From contig NZ_AP038804.1 in the NCBI RefSeq assembly GCF_047159865.1, forward strand, positions 1,984,001 to 2,048,000: a stretch of 64,000 nucleotides of DNA. Reading direction: 5' to 3'. This DNA is from JAIOSF01 sp047159865. Lineage in GTDB: Bacteria > Campylobacterota > Campylobacteria > Campylobacterales > Arcobacteraceae. A program made the position numbers and the translations under genes. Below the pieces are notes generated by a model. The model did not search any database and was not told the DNA's origin. It saw nothing but the letters and a program-made list of their open reading frames with translations. Positions 48,372 through 56,805 of the stretch are shown piece by piece; positions within the stretch are counted from its first letter, which is position 1; the number at the start of each line of letters is the position of its first letter.

Positions 48372-49567
48372 GTGTTAAAAAAAGGTGATGTAAAAATGAT
48401 AAAGAAATTTTTAAAAGAAGGTATGAGCAAAAGTGCAGTTGCAAGGAAGCTCTGTATTAGTAGAAATACTGTTGCCAGATATGCAAAGAAACCTGATGGA
48501 TATATTCCACTTATTGTAAAAACGCCAGTAGAAACTTCAGTTGATCCATATCTTCCACATATTGCAAAGATGTTACAAACAGCTAAAAAAGAAGGTGTTC
48601 ATATACCTACAACAGTGATATTTGAAGATATAAAAATACAAGGGTACAGTGGGAGTTTACGATGGCTTCAAACTGTTATGCAAAAACATGAATTAAGAGA
48701 ACGAGCGAAAGAGGAAGAACTAGTACGATTTGAAACAGAACCTGGAAAACAAATGCAAGTAGATTGGGTAGAGTTTCCAAAAGATAATCTATCTGCATTT
48801 GTTGCAACGATGGGATATAGTAGAGCTTCATTTGTACAGTATGTTACTAATGAAAAAATAGATACATTAATACAATGTCATCTTAATGCTTTTAAATACT
48901 TTGGTGGCGTTCCTGAGCATGGTCTTTATGACAATAAGAGTGTTAACAAAATATACTAAATGTATATTTTTTATAAATGAATAACAGTGATCATTAAACG
49001 GAATCAATATGGGTATGGCAAACATAAACTCAATGCAATGTTTGAAGATTTTGCAAAACATTGTGGATTTAAAATAAAAGTATGTAAGCCATATCGTGCT
49101 AAAACAAAAGGGAAAGTAGAAAGATTTAATCACTATTTACGATATAGTTTTCATAATGGACTTAGAGTAAAACTTACAATGAAAAATTATGAGATGAATA
49201 TTGATAATGTGCTGTGAGTGTAACGAGGAAATGCCCTTGGGGTGCAAATAATGAAGTGTTAAAATGGCTTGATAATCAAGCTAATGTCCGGATTCATAGT
49301 ACAACATTACAACAACCTATGAAGCTACTTCAGGAAGAACATCCTCATTTGTTAAGCCTACCAAAACCTTACAATGGAATTCACCCTAGAAGTATTAATG
49401 ATATTGTAGTAAAAGATAACTCAATTATCAATACAAATGTACCTGTTAGTGTTATTACTATACCACATAGAGATCTACAAGGATATGATGATTTGATACT
49501 ATCAACAGCATTTATAGTGCCACCTTTATTGTATGCAACATCAAATGTATATTTAATGGGAGTATAA
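48372..49567 (+). pseudogene. istA: IS21 transposase IstA, disrupted
   Basis: The start (GTG 48372 behind GGAGG) and N-terminal helix-turn-helix (GMSKSAVARKLCISRNTVAR) are good. The DDE catalytic parts are present but lie in separate frames: MQVDWVEF (first Asp) and GLYDN (second Asp) in 48372-48959, KTKGKVERFNHYLRYSF (Glu) in 48987-49217, and the C-terminal ANVRIHSTTLQQP region in 49214-49567. Two short insertions break the frame: ~50 bases near 48940-48990, containing a perfect palindrome, and ~35 bases near 49212-49245. It is very unlikely to give active transposase. Confidence 0.88.
48948..48970 (+). repeat. Palindromic micro-insertion within istA
   Basis: AAAATATAC - TAAAT - GTATATTTT is a perfect 9-bp inverted repeat inside the stretch that interrupts istA between the codons for YDNK and VIIKRNQYG. 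It brings an in-frame stop. Confidence 0.6.
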
Positions 49568-49569
49568 AT

Positions 49570-50376
49570 ATGAAACTAGATGAAAATATAAAAATATTAT
49601 GCACTGAATTAAAATTAAGTACAGTACCAGAACAATATCATACGCTTAGTTCAACTGCTTCTAAAGAGGAGTGGACCTATGCACAGTTCTTAAACGAGGT
49701 ATTACAAATAGAAGTAAATAATCGTTTAGTTAATTCAAAGAAAACATTGACAAAGTTCGCTGGTTTCCCTTCTATTAAAACACTTGATGAGTTTGATTAC
49801 AACTTCACAGTTGGTGTAAATTCTAAACAAATAAATGAACTTGCATCATTACAATTTATTAAACGAAATGAGAATATTATACTACTTGGTCAATCAGGTG
49901 TTGGTAAAACTCATCTAGCTATTGCACTTGCATATAAAGCAGTACAAAATAGATACAAAGTAAAGTTTACAACAACTCAAGAGTTATTGGCAAATGCAGT
50001 TGCTGCAAAAAGGGATAAAAAGTATGACAACTTTCTAAAGTCAGTGCTGAATCCATCAGTTCTGATAATAGATGAGATAGGCTACTTTAATATGTCAAAA
50101 GAGGAATCCAATCACTTCTTCCAAATCATCTCTAAACGCTATGAGAAGGGTTCTACTATACTAATATCTAATCTTGTATTTAGTAAATGGAAACAAGTAT
50201 TTGGTGGAGATAAAATTGTAACTACAGCTATTCTTGATAGAGTATTACATCATTCTCATATTATAAATATACAAGGAGATAGCTATAGACTAAAAGAAAA
50301 AAAAGAGATGGGACAGTTAGGTTTAGATTTATTTAAGAATAATGATAATTCAACAGAAAATATTGAAAAAAACTAA
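49570..50376 (+). CDS. istB: IS21 transposition helper ATPase IstB
   Basis: A 268-residue AAA+ protein of the IstB/DnaC type: Walker A GQSGVGKTHLAIALA (~107-121), Walker B VLIIDEIGYF, sensor ISNLVFSKW and the C-terminal arginine-finger region AILDRVLHHS. It starts two bases after istA. The gene is intact, though without a working IstA the element is probably immobile unless helped in trans. Confidence 0.93.
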   Translation: MKLDENIKILCTELKLSTVPEQYHTLSSTASKEEWTYAQFLNEVLQIEVNNRLVNSKKTLTKFAGFPSIKTLDEFDYNFTVGVNSKQINELASLQFIKRNENIILLGQSGVGKTHLAIALAYKAVQNRYKVKFTTTQELLANAVAAKRDKKYDNFLKSVLNPSVLIIDEIGYFNMSKEESNHFFQIISKRYEKGSTILISNLVFSKWKQVFGGDKIVTTAILDRVLHHSHIINIQGDSYRLKEKKEMGQLGLDLFKNNDNSTENIEKN

Positions 50377-50425
50377 GTAAATTTAACAGTTGGTTTAAGT
50401 TTCAAAGTGTAACATTTTTCAACTT

Positions 50426-50456
50426 TTACCTGCTCAGTTTTAGACTTCGCTTGACA
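50426..50456 (-). repeat. IS21 right terminal inverted repeat
   Basis: On the minus strand it starts TGTCAAGCGAAGTC and continues through TGAGCAGG, matching the left end. Confidence 0.8.
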
Positions 50457-50460
50457 TCTC

Positions 50461-50614
50461 CAAATTGAATATATTGAAATGTTTTATAATTCAAAGAGAA
50501 AATATAGTTATTTGGGATATATAAGTCCAAATGAATTTGAAAAAAAATACAATAATTCTGTTAAATCAGTTTAGGTATTAACTGAATTATTTAATGTCTA
50601 CAATATTGGGGTCA
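50461..50614 (+). pseudogene. IS3-family transposase (OrfB) C-terminal remnant with right inverted repeat
   Basis: The frame ending at the TAG at 50572-50574 reads IEYIEMFYNSKRKYSYLGYI followed by SPNEFEKKYNNSV, the hallmark C-terminus of IS3/IS150-group OrfB integrases. About 20 bases later an IS3-type right end, TGTCTACAATATTGGGGTCA (50595-50614), closes the element. Everything upstream of residue ~37 from the end is gone, cut at the IS21 right end. It indicates that the IS21 inserted into, or recombined with, an older IS3 copy. Confidence 0.85.
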
Positions 50615-50645
50615 TTCCAATTTTAGCTCAGAATTTCTTTAAATT

Positions 50646-50753
50646 CTAAGTATGAATTAGTGTAGCCGGATCAGGTAGTAAGCCAAATAATAGTAAGACA
50701 TTATACAGTTTATAATCTATCTGTCCTAATGCATGTATTACTTTTTTGTACAT
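50646..50753 (-). CDS. Possible 35-residue hydrophobic peptide or truncated gene start
   Basis: An ATG at 50753 (minus strand) preceded by an AAGGG sequence and, further up, by an extended -10 (TGC TATAAT) opens a 35-codon frame with a hydrophobic middle (KLYNVLLLFGLLPDPATLI). It stops 31 bases before the IS3 right end. It may be the surviving 5' end of a membrane-protein gene cut by the IS3, or a small membrane peptide. No family recognised. Confidence 0.35.
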   Translation of the reverse strand: MYKKVIHALGQIDYKLYNVLLLFGLLPDPATLIHT

Positions 50754-51056
50754 TTTGATAACCCTTAAGTAGCAAATAAGAGGAATAATCCTTAATATTT
50801 AGCTTATTATAGCATATGAAATATTTTCTTCTTTTCATCTTGATTAATATAAAAATTGTTTTAGCAATAATTGTCTTTTAATGATAAAACAAGTGATATA
50901 TCATAACTCCTCTAAACTAGACAATTACTAATCAACAACCTCTTACTTTGGGAACATTCGCCAAAAAGTACAGGATGTTGAACTTGTTTTTATAGTTTAT
51001 CTTTAAGACAAGTTTTACACACTGTTGTACCTCCAAAATTTAATTGAAGTCTATCC
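50754..51056. other. Gene-free stretch left of the SIR2 gene
   Basis: Contains the putative promoter of the 35-codon ORF, a TTGTTTTA ... TAAAACAA inverted repeat near 50860-50895, and the palindromic repeat described separately at 50933-50990. I see no coding frame or known RNA. Confidence 0.5.
50933..50990 (+). repeat. Palindromic repeat, copy A, 3' of the SIR2 gene
   Basis: TCAACAACCTCTTACTTT pairs imperfectly with AAAAAGTACAGGATGTTGA across a short loop (stem with a few mismatched and bulged bases). The right arm and what follows (AAGTACAGGATGTTGAACTT) recur with 22 of 23 bases the same at 56636-56658. It lies 67 bases beyond the SIR2 stop and may be its terminator, a recombination site, or both. 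Confidence 0.6.
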
Positions 51057-54000
51057 TTATATGTCTTTTTTAGTATCTTTTAATATATTTAGTATTGTCA
51101 ATTTTAAATTCTTACTATCAATATCCTTTTTTATTGACAGAATATGAGTTATCATTAAAAAGTTTTTATCTTTAGATATTTGATAAAACCTAGAAGATAA
51201 TTTAATTAAGTCTTTCTTGTAATTACCTATGTTTAATTGTTCTTCAAATATAGAAATAAAAATATCTTTACAAGGAATTTTATCTTTTTCTGAAACTTTG
51301 TTTATTGAATTTAATATAATCTTTATATTATTTGTTTTTATTAAAAAGTTAATAATAAGGTTTCTTTGACTATTCCCCCATAAGAATAATTTGTCTGATG
51401 ACTCCAATAAAGGAGATAATTGTATTAATAGTTTATTTTTAAGCTTCTTGCTGTTAATTGATTTATAAAACTTTTTACTACTTAGTTTATTATCTATTAA
51501 AAAAATCAACCATCCAATTGAATCACTCACAATAGAACTAATTCCACCTTTTTCTTGTAAATTAGCTAATAATTTTTGAGTATAATGTTCTTCTATATCT
51601 TTTATGCCTAAATCAATAGAGTATTCAATAGCTAATCGAATAATACTATTCTCAATTTGATTAGGACACTTATCTCTAGGGTCTACTTGATCAGCATAAA
51701 AGTCCTTATTAAATTTATTTTTTATTCGTTTAATTATATTTCTTTTTATATCCTTTTTTTTGTACCCAAGTTGTTTTAATAAATAAATAAAAGCAGATAA
51801 GTTTTTACATTGAATATCTTCAATTTCAGAATTTAAAATATTTAATACTTCTTTATCTCTACCTTTTATCTTTCTATCTATTGAAAATATAAAATACGAG
51901 AATTTATCATCATTTATACCTTTTATTTTCATATCTAACTTAAATTTTATATATAAATTGAATATTTTGACAAGCTTATTTTTTACATTTTCAGACAATT
52001 CATTATGTTTTGTATAGTTAACATATCCAATATGAATAGATTCTGCAAAGACTTCAATATTTTCAATTTCATGCTGAATAGCCTGATAATAAATATTTAG
52101 TATAAATAAAAAATTCTCTTCATTTTTTGTAGTTAGTGATAAAATATAAAAAAGATTTATTGTTTTACAAACTGCACTATTCTTATTAAATTTTATTACA
52201 TGAGATAAAAGTTCTTTGATATAATTCTTATCAAAATTTATGATATTACTTGAATCTAAATATTTAAGATGAATTTCTATTACCTTACTCCTAAAATCTT
52301 CTGTATTATTGTCAAATAAAAAACCTAACAAATACCAATTTGTAAAACCTTCTTCTCCTTTTTGAGGATTAAAAAAAATATCTAAGTAAACAATATTTGA
52401 TTTATGTATAATCTTTTGAACACTCTCATGATGTAAAATAGGTAATTTATTTAATATAATAAATTTTAAAAGTCTTGAATAATTAATATAAAGAGAAAAA
52501 CTATACCTTTGAGGAGTAGTCCATCCTCCAAGCTCACGAGTATATTTATTTTTTTCTAAAAATTTTTTATACATATGCTCAAAATCAGATATAAAATGAA
52601 AATAATCCTCTATAAATTTCAACTTATGAATTGGAGTAAGGATTTTCTGTTGAAACTTATTCAATGTATTAAACAAATCCTCATATACAAGAAAAGAATC
52701 TGAATCTAATTCTTCGAAGTCATTAATTCTTCTATTATTGAATAAAAAATGTAATCTATAAAAAGTAAGATATTTTTTTATAGTAGAATCATATTTAGTA
52801 TTTTTACATTTTTTATAACTTTCTTCTTTATTACCTAAAATATAGTCAGAGAAGAAATCTTCTTCTTTGAATATTAAACTTTTATAGAAAAGACTTTTAT
52901 TTTCAAAAGATTTATCTTTATCGTTAAAACTACTACCTTTCCCTCTCTCAGTAGTATATATATAAGTCAAATAACTATTAAGGTTGTTCTTATCTTCTTC
53001 TTTTAATAAATCAAGTACATCTATTTCACCGTAAGAACCAATAGATGATATATTTGAGTAGATAAATAGTTTAGAAAGATTTAATAAGTGTCTATATTCT
53101 AATTTTTTTAATTTATCTTTATCTTCACAAGTTATATAAAAATTAAAATGATTATTGTTAATTGAGTTATCTATTCCAATTATATTTGCAGACCAAGGAT
53201 AGTGTTTTTCCATTTTTTTATTAAAATCATTATACTTTTCAGCATTCTCTTCATATCTAAATTCTAAATTTGTATTAAGTATAAGGGTGTTAGCAATGCT
53301 AGGTAGTAAATAATTAAAGTTTTCTAACTCTTTTAAATTGTCTTTCAATATATCTAATCTTTTCTCTATTAAAAAACTATGTGATGGATAACCATATTTA
53401 ATAAAATTTAATGCCAATTTTAAATAGTTATCTTTTTTTTCATTAGTTAATTCTAAACTTATATCAGATTGTGTTATAACATTTACAGATTTTTTTTCAA
53501 AATGAATTTTTTCACTTTTTGAGATATCACTATGTAATATAACAGTATGTTTAATAGTGTTTTCTTCTAAAATATTTTTAACCCAATATAGTATTTTATT
53601 GAAATTTGGGTCTGATAAACTAAATCCTAAGAATAAAACTTTATATTTACTAAAGACATATCTGATAAAAGATAAAATCAAAGGAAAGTTTTTTTCATAG
53701 TTATTATAATCTTGTTCTGTTAATACAATATTTGTTCTGTTTAAATCGCCATGAGCTTTAACTAGTAAATTATGTTTTGATTTTGATAATGGTATTTGAG
53801 CATCGGTGTCAACTACATGAAACTTATTATCAAGGTTTTTTGCTCTCATTGCTTTTTCTAGTAAATCATCATAATTAGTTGTTATAATATGTGCAGGTTC
53901 AATTTCATATATAAGTTTGTGTATATCATGACAATTATATTCTTTTGGAAATAACTCTTTTACTTTTGCTACTAATGCTTCTTTTGAATAATTGTCTTCA

Positions 54001-54203
54001 TATATTTGAGCACTTTTAAGAAAGTCATCTGTACTATTATTACCTATTTTAATTTCATCAATAAGTTTTTTCCATGAAGGAAAAGATTTATCATTCTTAA
54101 TTTCAGCATAGTTTTCTGAAATACCTGCTCCAATAAAAACTACTAAATTATTTTGTTCTTTTTCATTATATAATTCTCTAAGTTCATCAAATACTTTATT
54201 CAT
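51057..54203 (-). CDS. SIR2-domain protein, DSR-like anti-phage NADase candidate
   Basis: A ~1048-residue protein. Residues ~18-250 are a SIR2-like_2 domain: FIGAGIS (23-29), ITTNYDDLLEKA with the catalytic-type Asn110, VKAHGD (His151) and LFLGFSLSDPNF. The remaining ~800 residues are helical, Lys/Asn/Glu-rich and show no Walker motif, so it is not an Avs/STAND protein. Size and layout match defence-associated sirtuins (DSR1/DSR2), which destroy NAD+ when they sense phage proteins and abort infection. The start is ATG 54203 with AGGTAGGA just upstream, not the in-frame ATG 18 bases earlier. It is divergent from the nuclease-like gene at 54376. Family is by motif; the trigger is unknown. Confidence 0.75.
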   Translation of the reverse strand: MNKVFDELRELYNEKEQNNLVVFIGAGISENYAEIKNDKSFPSWKKLIDEIKIGNNSTDDFLKSAQIYEDNYSKEALVAKVKELFPKEYNCHDIHKLIYEIEPAHIITTNYDDLLEKAMRAKNLDNKFHVVDTDAQIPLSKSKHNLLVKAHGDLNRTNIVLTEQDYNNYEKNFPLILSFIRYVFSKYKVLFLGFSLSDPNFNKILYWVKNILEENTIKHTVILHSDISKSEKIHFEKKSVNVITQSDISLELTNEKKDNYLKLALNFIKYGYPSHSFLIEKRLDILKDNLKELENFNYLLPSIANTLILNTNLEFRYEENAEKYNDFNKKMEKHYPWSANIIGIDNSINNNHFNFYITCEDKDKLKKLEYRHLLNLSKLFIYSNISSIGSYGEIDVLDLLKEEDKNNLNSYLTYIYTTERGKGSSFNDKDKSFENKSLFYKSLIFKEEDFFSDYILGNKEESYKKCKNTKYDSTIKKYLTFYRLHFLFNNRRINDFEELDSDSFLVYEDLFNTLNKFQQKILTPIHKLKFIEDYFHFISDFEHMYKKFLEKNKYTRELGGWTTPQRYSFSLYINYSRLLKFIILNKLPILHHESVQKIIHKSNIVYLDIFFNPQKGEEGFTNWYLLGFLFDNNTEDFRSKVIEIHLKYLDSSNIINFDKNYIKELLSHVIKFNKNSAVCKTINLFYILSLTTKNEENFLFILNIYYQAIQHEIENIEVFAESIHIGYVNYTKHNELSENVKNKLVKIFNLYIKFKLDMKIKGINDDKFSYFIFSIDRKIKGRDKEVLNILNSEIEDIQCKNLSAFIYLLKQLGYKKKDIKRNIIKRIKNKFNKDFYADQVDPRDKCPNQIENSIIRLAIEYSIDLGIKDIEEHYTQKLLANLQEKGGISSIVSDSIGWLIFLIDNKLSSKKFYKSINSKKLKNKLLIQLSPLLESSDKLFLWGNSQRNLIINFLIKTNNIKIILNSINKVSEKDKIPCKDIFISIFEEQLNIGNYKKDLIKLSSRFYQISKDKNFLMITHILSIKKDIDSKNLKLTILNILKDTKKDI

Positions 54204-54375
54204 TTTCCTACCTAATAACAAGTTTATTTATTTTATCAAAAATATTTTATAGTTCTAATATTAAAATAATAATAAATATAATAAAATTACTACTTTAATA
54301 TCGTTTTTGTATAATCTTATCTAAAAAATAATAATTCAACAAATAAATATGGTACAACTATTAGGAGTTAGAATA

Positions 54376-56463
54376 ATGAATGAAGAGTTAAATGTTAATA
54401 AGGATCTAATAAATGACTATGACGAGGTTAAAAGACTTACAAAAAAAGAATGTGAAACTCTACTCTCTAAAATTAACATAGAAGTAGAATTGGAAAAAGA
54501 GAACTTCAATCATGTAATAAACTATATTCTAATTAAATATATTGAAAAAAAAGAAAAAACATTAGAATCATTAAAAAGAAAAAATCTTTTTTCTTTAGAT
54601 ATAAATTCGAAAAATCAATTTAAAATTAGACTATTAGATTTTTTATTGAAAAACAAAAGCAAAATTTCTTTATACCAAGTAGATATAAACTATTATCAAT
54701 CAAAAAGAAATCTTGCTTTTGCGTCTAAAGACATATACCATGTATCACAAAAAATTAAACAAAAAATTAAAGGATATGGTCAAACCTTAGTTAGAGATTT
54801 ATTATACATTACGGATATGGGTTTCTATAAAGGTATAAAAAAAAATGAGTTATTTGATTTAGGAGTAGAGGATTTATCTGAATGCTGTTCATTCTTAATT
54901 CAATTAGACTACAAAATTAATAGTAGACACATTATTTCAAATAAAACCTTTTCAGAACTAAAAAAATTTAATTACAAAAAAATAAATCATCTAATATATG
55001 ATACTGTGTTAATAAAGGGGTTTCAAAATGCAGAAAAAATAATAGATAACTTTAATTATAAGTGTATTATAGAACAAAAGAATTTAGTAATTTATAGTGA
55101 AGATACTCTATTAGAAAAATCAAGACAATATGGCTATCGACATTCAAATTTCCAAAGACTAAATCAATATCTAAATCAAGAAGAAATAGATAATATTTTA
55201 TCTTTAAAGGCTCTAACAGAAGCATTTCTAGAAGAATCTGATACATTATTTGAATTAAAAAAAGAGCCTTTTGAGCGTTATATTCTTAACTTTCCTCTTT
55301 TTGATGAGTTTAAAGACTATATTAATCAAGAATATTTTTTTGAAGAAGAAGTACATGAATTAAATGAAATAAGAAAAGAATATTTTTTAGGATGGACTAG
55401 CGAAGAAATTCTAAATTTTAAAATTTCAGACTCTTTAACATTAAAAGATTTAATGTTGGTTCAAAGAATAAATAGAATTATAGCAAATATAAATTCAAAT
55501 TTTTTATGCTCAAAACTTGATAAAAACCCTGAAAATGAACAAATAATTTATAATTCTTGGATTAAAGTATTTAGTTTAAAAGACTTACAATTTATTTATA
55601 CTCAAATTATTGGAGAAGAAAAAACAAAAGAATTTATTGATGGTTATTCTTGGGGATTAGAAAACTCAGAAAAGAATGACAAATTAGATTTACAGTATAC
55701 ACCTCTTCTTAAATATTTTGAATATTATTTCCCAATGAATATTATGAGTAGTTCCAATTTATTTAGAAACTCCCTTTTTAAAAATAATATAAGACCACAA
55801 AATGAAAAAGAAATCGACTTTATTAGTAAAGTTATAAAAAATATTATGAAAAAAAATTTTGATTATGTTGATGAAGAAGTAAAATTTAATCAGTTTGGAT
55901 ATGTAGGAGACTTTGATGTAATTGCATATATTGATAATACTATATATGTTTTTGAAGCAAAGAATACTATACATCCTGCGGGACTACATGAGCTTCGAAG
56001 TACATATGAAGGAAACTTAAAAAAAGCACTTTCTCAACTAGACAAATGTAAAGCTGCACTTAATGACAAAAGATTCATTGAATATTTAAATACTAGATTT
56101 AAGTGGAATATTCAAGATGATTTCAAAATAGTAACATGTGTAGTATTAGGTAATAGGATGTTCAATGGCTACACTAATGGAGAACATCATGTTAGGTCTA
56201 GTTATGAACTTATCAACTTTTTATCTGACGGTAAAATTAATATACAAGTTAATGACAAAAAAGAAAAAATTAGTTTATGGGAAAATGATGTAATATGTGA
56301 AAAAGATATTTATAATTTCCTTGAAAAAAGTACTTTTCATAAAATGGTATTAGATTCAGCTATTCCAATTGAAGAAAAAATTAAAATAGGTAAACATAAT
56401 TTAACATTTAAAACTTTTGAATTTGATTCTCATAAATTACTTGAAAAAATATCTGAATTATAA
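54376..56463 (+). CDS. Large unrecognised protein with C-terminal PD-(D/E)XK nuclease core
   Basis: A ~695-residue protein with no hit to a family I know for residues 1-470, which are helical and highly charged. Residues ~476-535 show a restriction-endonuclease-like core: NEKEIDFISKVIK (helix Glu), GDFDVIAYIDN (Asp514) and IYVFEAKN (Glu527-x-Lys529), followed by a helix with HELRSTYEGNLKKALSQLDK. This pattern suggests a metal-dependent DNA or RNA nuclease. The start is ATG 54376, eight bases after AGGAG; an earlier in-frame ATG (54349) has no such site. It diverges from the SIR2 gene across ~170 bases, and the two are bracketed by related repeats. It may be a defence effector, alone or with SIR2. 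Function is inference. Confidence 0.7.
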   Translation: MNEELNVNKDLINDYDEVKRLTKKECETLLSKINIEVELEKENFNHVINYILIKYIEKKEKTLESLKRKNLFSLDINSKNQFKIRLLDFLLKNKSKISLYQVDINYYQSKRNLAFASKDIYHVSQKIKQKIKGYGQTLVRDLLYITDMGFYKGIKKNELFDLGVEDLSECCSFLIQLDYKINSRHIISNKTFSELKKFNYKKINHLIYDTVLIKGFQNAEKIIDNFNYKCIIEQKNLVIYSEDTLLEKSRQYGYRHSNFQRLNQYLNQEEIDNILSLKALTEAFLEESDTLFELKKEPFERYILNFPLFDEFKDYINQEYFFEEEVHELNEIRKEYFLGWTSEEILNFKISDSLTLKDLMLVQRINRIIANINSNFLCSKLDKNPENEQIIYNSWIKVFSLKDLQFIYTQIIGEEKTKEFIDGYSWGLENSEKNDKLDLQYTPLLKYFEYYFPMNIMSSSNLFRNSLFKNNIRPQNEKEIDFISKVIKNIMKKNFDYVDEEVKFNQFGYVGDFDVIAYIDNTIYVFEAKNTIHPAGLHELRSTYEGNLKKALSQLDKCKAALNDKRFIEYLNTRFKWNIQDDFKIVTCVVLGNRMFNGYTNGEHHVRSSYELINFLSDGKINIQVNDKKEKISLWENDVICEKDIYNFLEKSTFHKMVLDSAIPIEEKIKIGKHNLTFKTFEFDSHKLLEKISEL

Positions 56464-56805
56464 AAGTATAGGTAAAAAGTAAAAAAATTGACAATTAAAC
56501 AATTGATCTGTCAACAGAAAACAAGACACTAAAAGATAAGTTTTAAAACAAGTTCCAGAATCTCTTACTTTTGGAGCAGTTTTTAGTAAAAAATAGCTTT
56601 TTCCAAAAAGACTTGAGATTTGGAGCATGTTCAATAAGTACAGGTTGTTGAACTTGTTATTTTACTAAGATACTTTTAAATCTAATATTGTCATAATCTA
56701 AATCCTTAAAATTAATTCACTAGATTATTATCTCTATAAATTTATACTTTTAAGGTTTACCTACCTGTTTTTAGGCTGCAAATTTAAATTAAAAAACTAC
56801 TCTTT
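56464..56805. other. Gene-free convergent interval between the nuclease-like and HNH genes
   Basis: No coding frame is convincing. It holds palindromic repeat copy B (56550-56660) and a large imperfect hairpin whose arms are AATCTCTTACTTTTGGAG and CTTTTTCCAAAAAGACTTGA plus GATT. This could end transcription from both sides, although no clean T-run follows. Confidence 0.5.
56550..56660 (+). repeat. Palindromic repeat, copy B, 3' of the nuclease-like gene
   Basis: AACAAGTTCCAGAATCTCTT on the left pairs with AAGTACAGGTTGTTGAACTT plus GTT on the right (outer nine base pairs AACAAGTTC/GAACTTGTT perfect). Relative to copy A it has an extra ~49 bases in the loop, flanked by a direct repeat TTTGGAGCA at 56570-56578 and 56619-56627. 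Copies A and B are in the same orientation and bracket the SIR2/nuclease cassette. Confidence 0.6.

Larger units (their letters stand above)
48247..50456 (+). mobile_element. IS21-family insertion sequence with broken istA
   Basis: A 2210-bp element bounded by imperfect terminal inverted repeats: TGTCAGACGAACTGCTAAAA at 48247 and, on the other strand from 50456, TGTCAAGCGAAGTCTAAAA. Both continue into TGAGCAGG. It contains istA (interrupted) and istB (intact) in the standard order and orientation. No target-site duplication is recognisable (…CGTAT on the left, TCTCC… on the right), so flanks may have rearranged. The 128 bases between it and the comEC remnant hold no recognisable gene. It abuts an IS3 remnant on its right, implying nested insertion. 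Confidence 0.9.

Noticed and set aside
51057..54203. Avs5-type (SIR2-STAND) interpretation of the SIR2 protein
   Set aside because: No Walker A or other NTPase motif is visible after the SIR2 domain.
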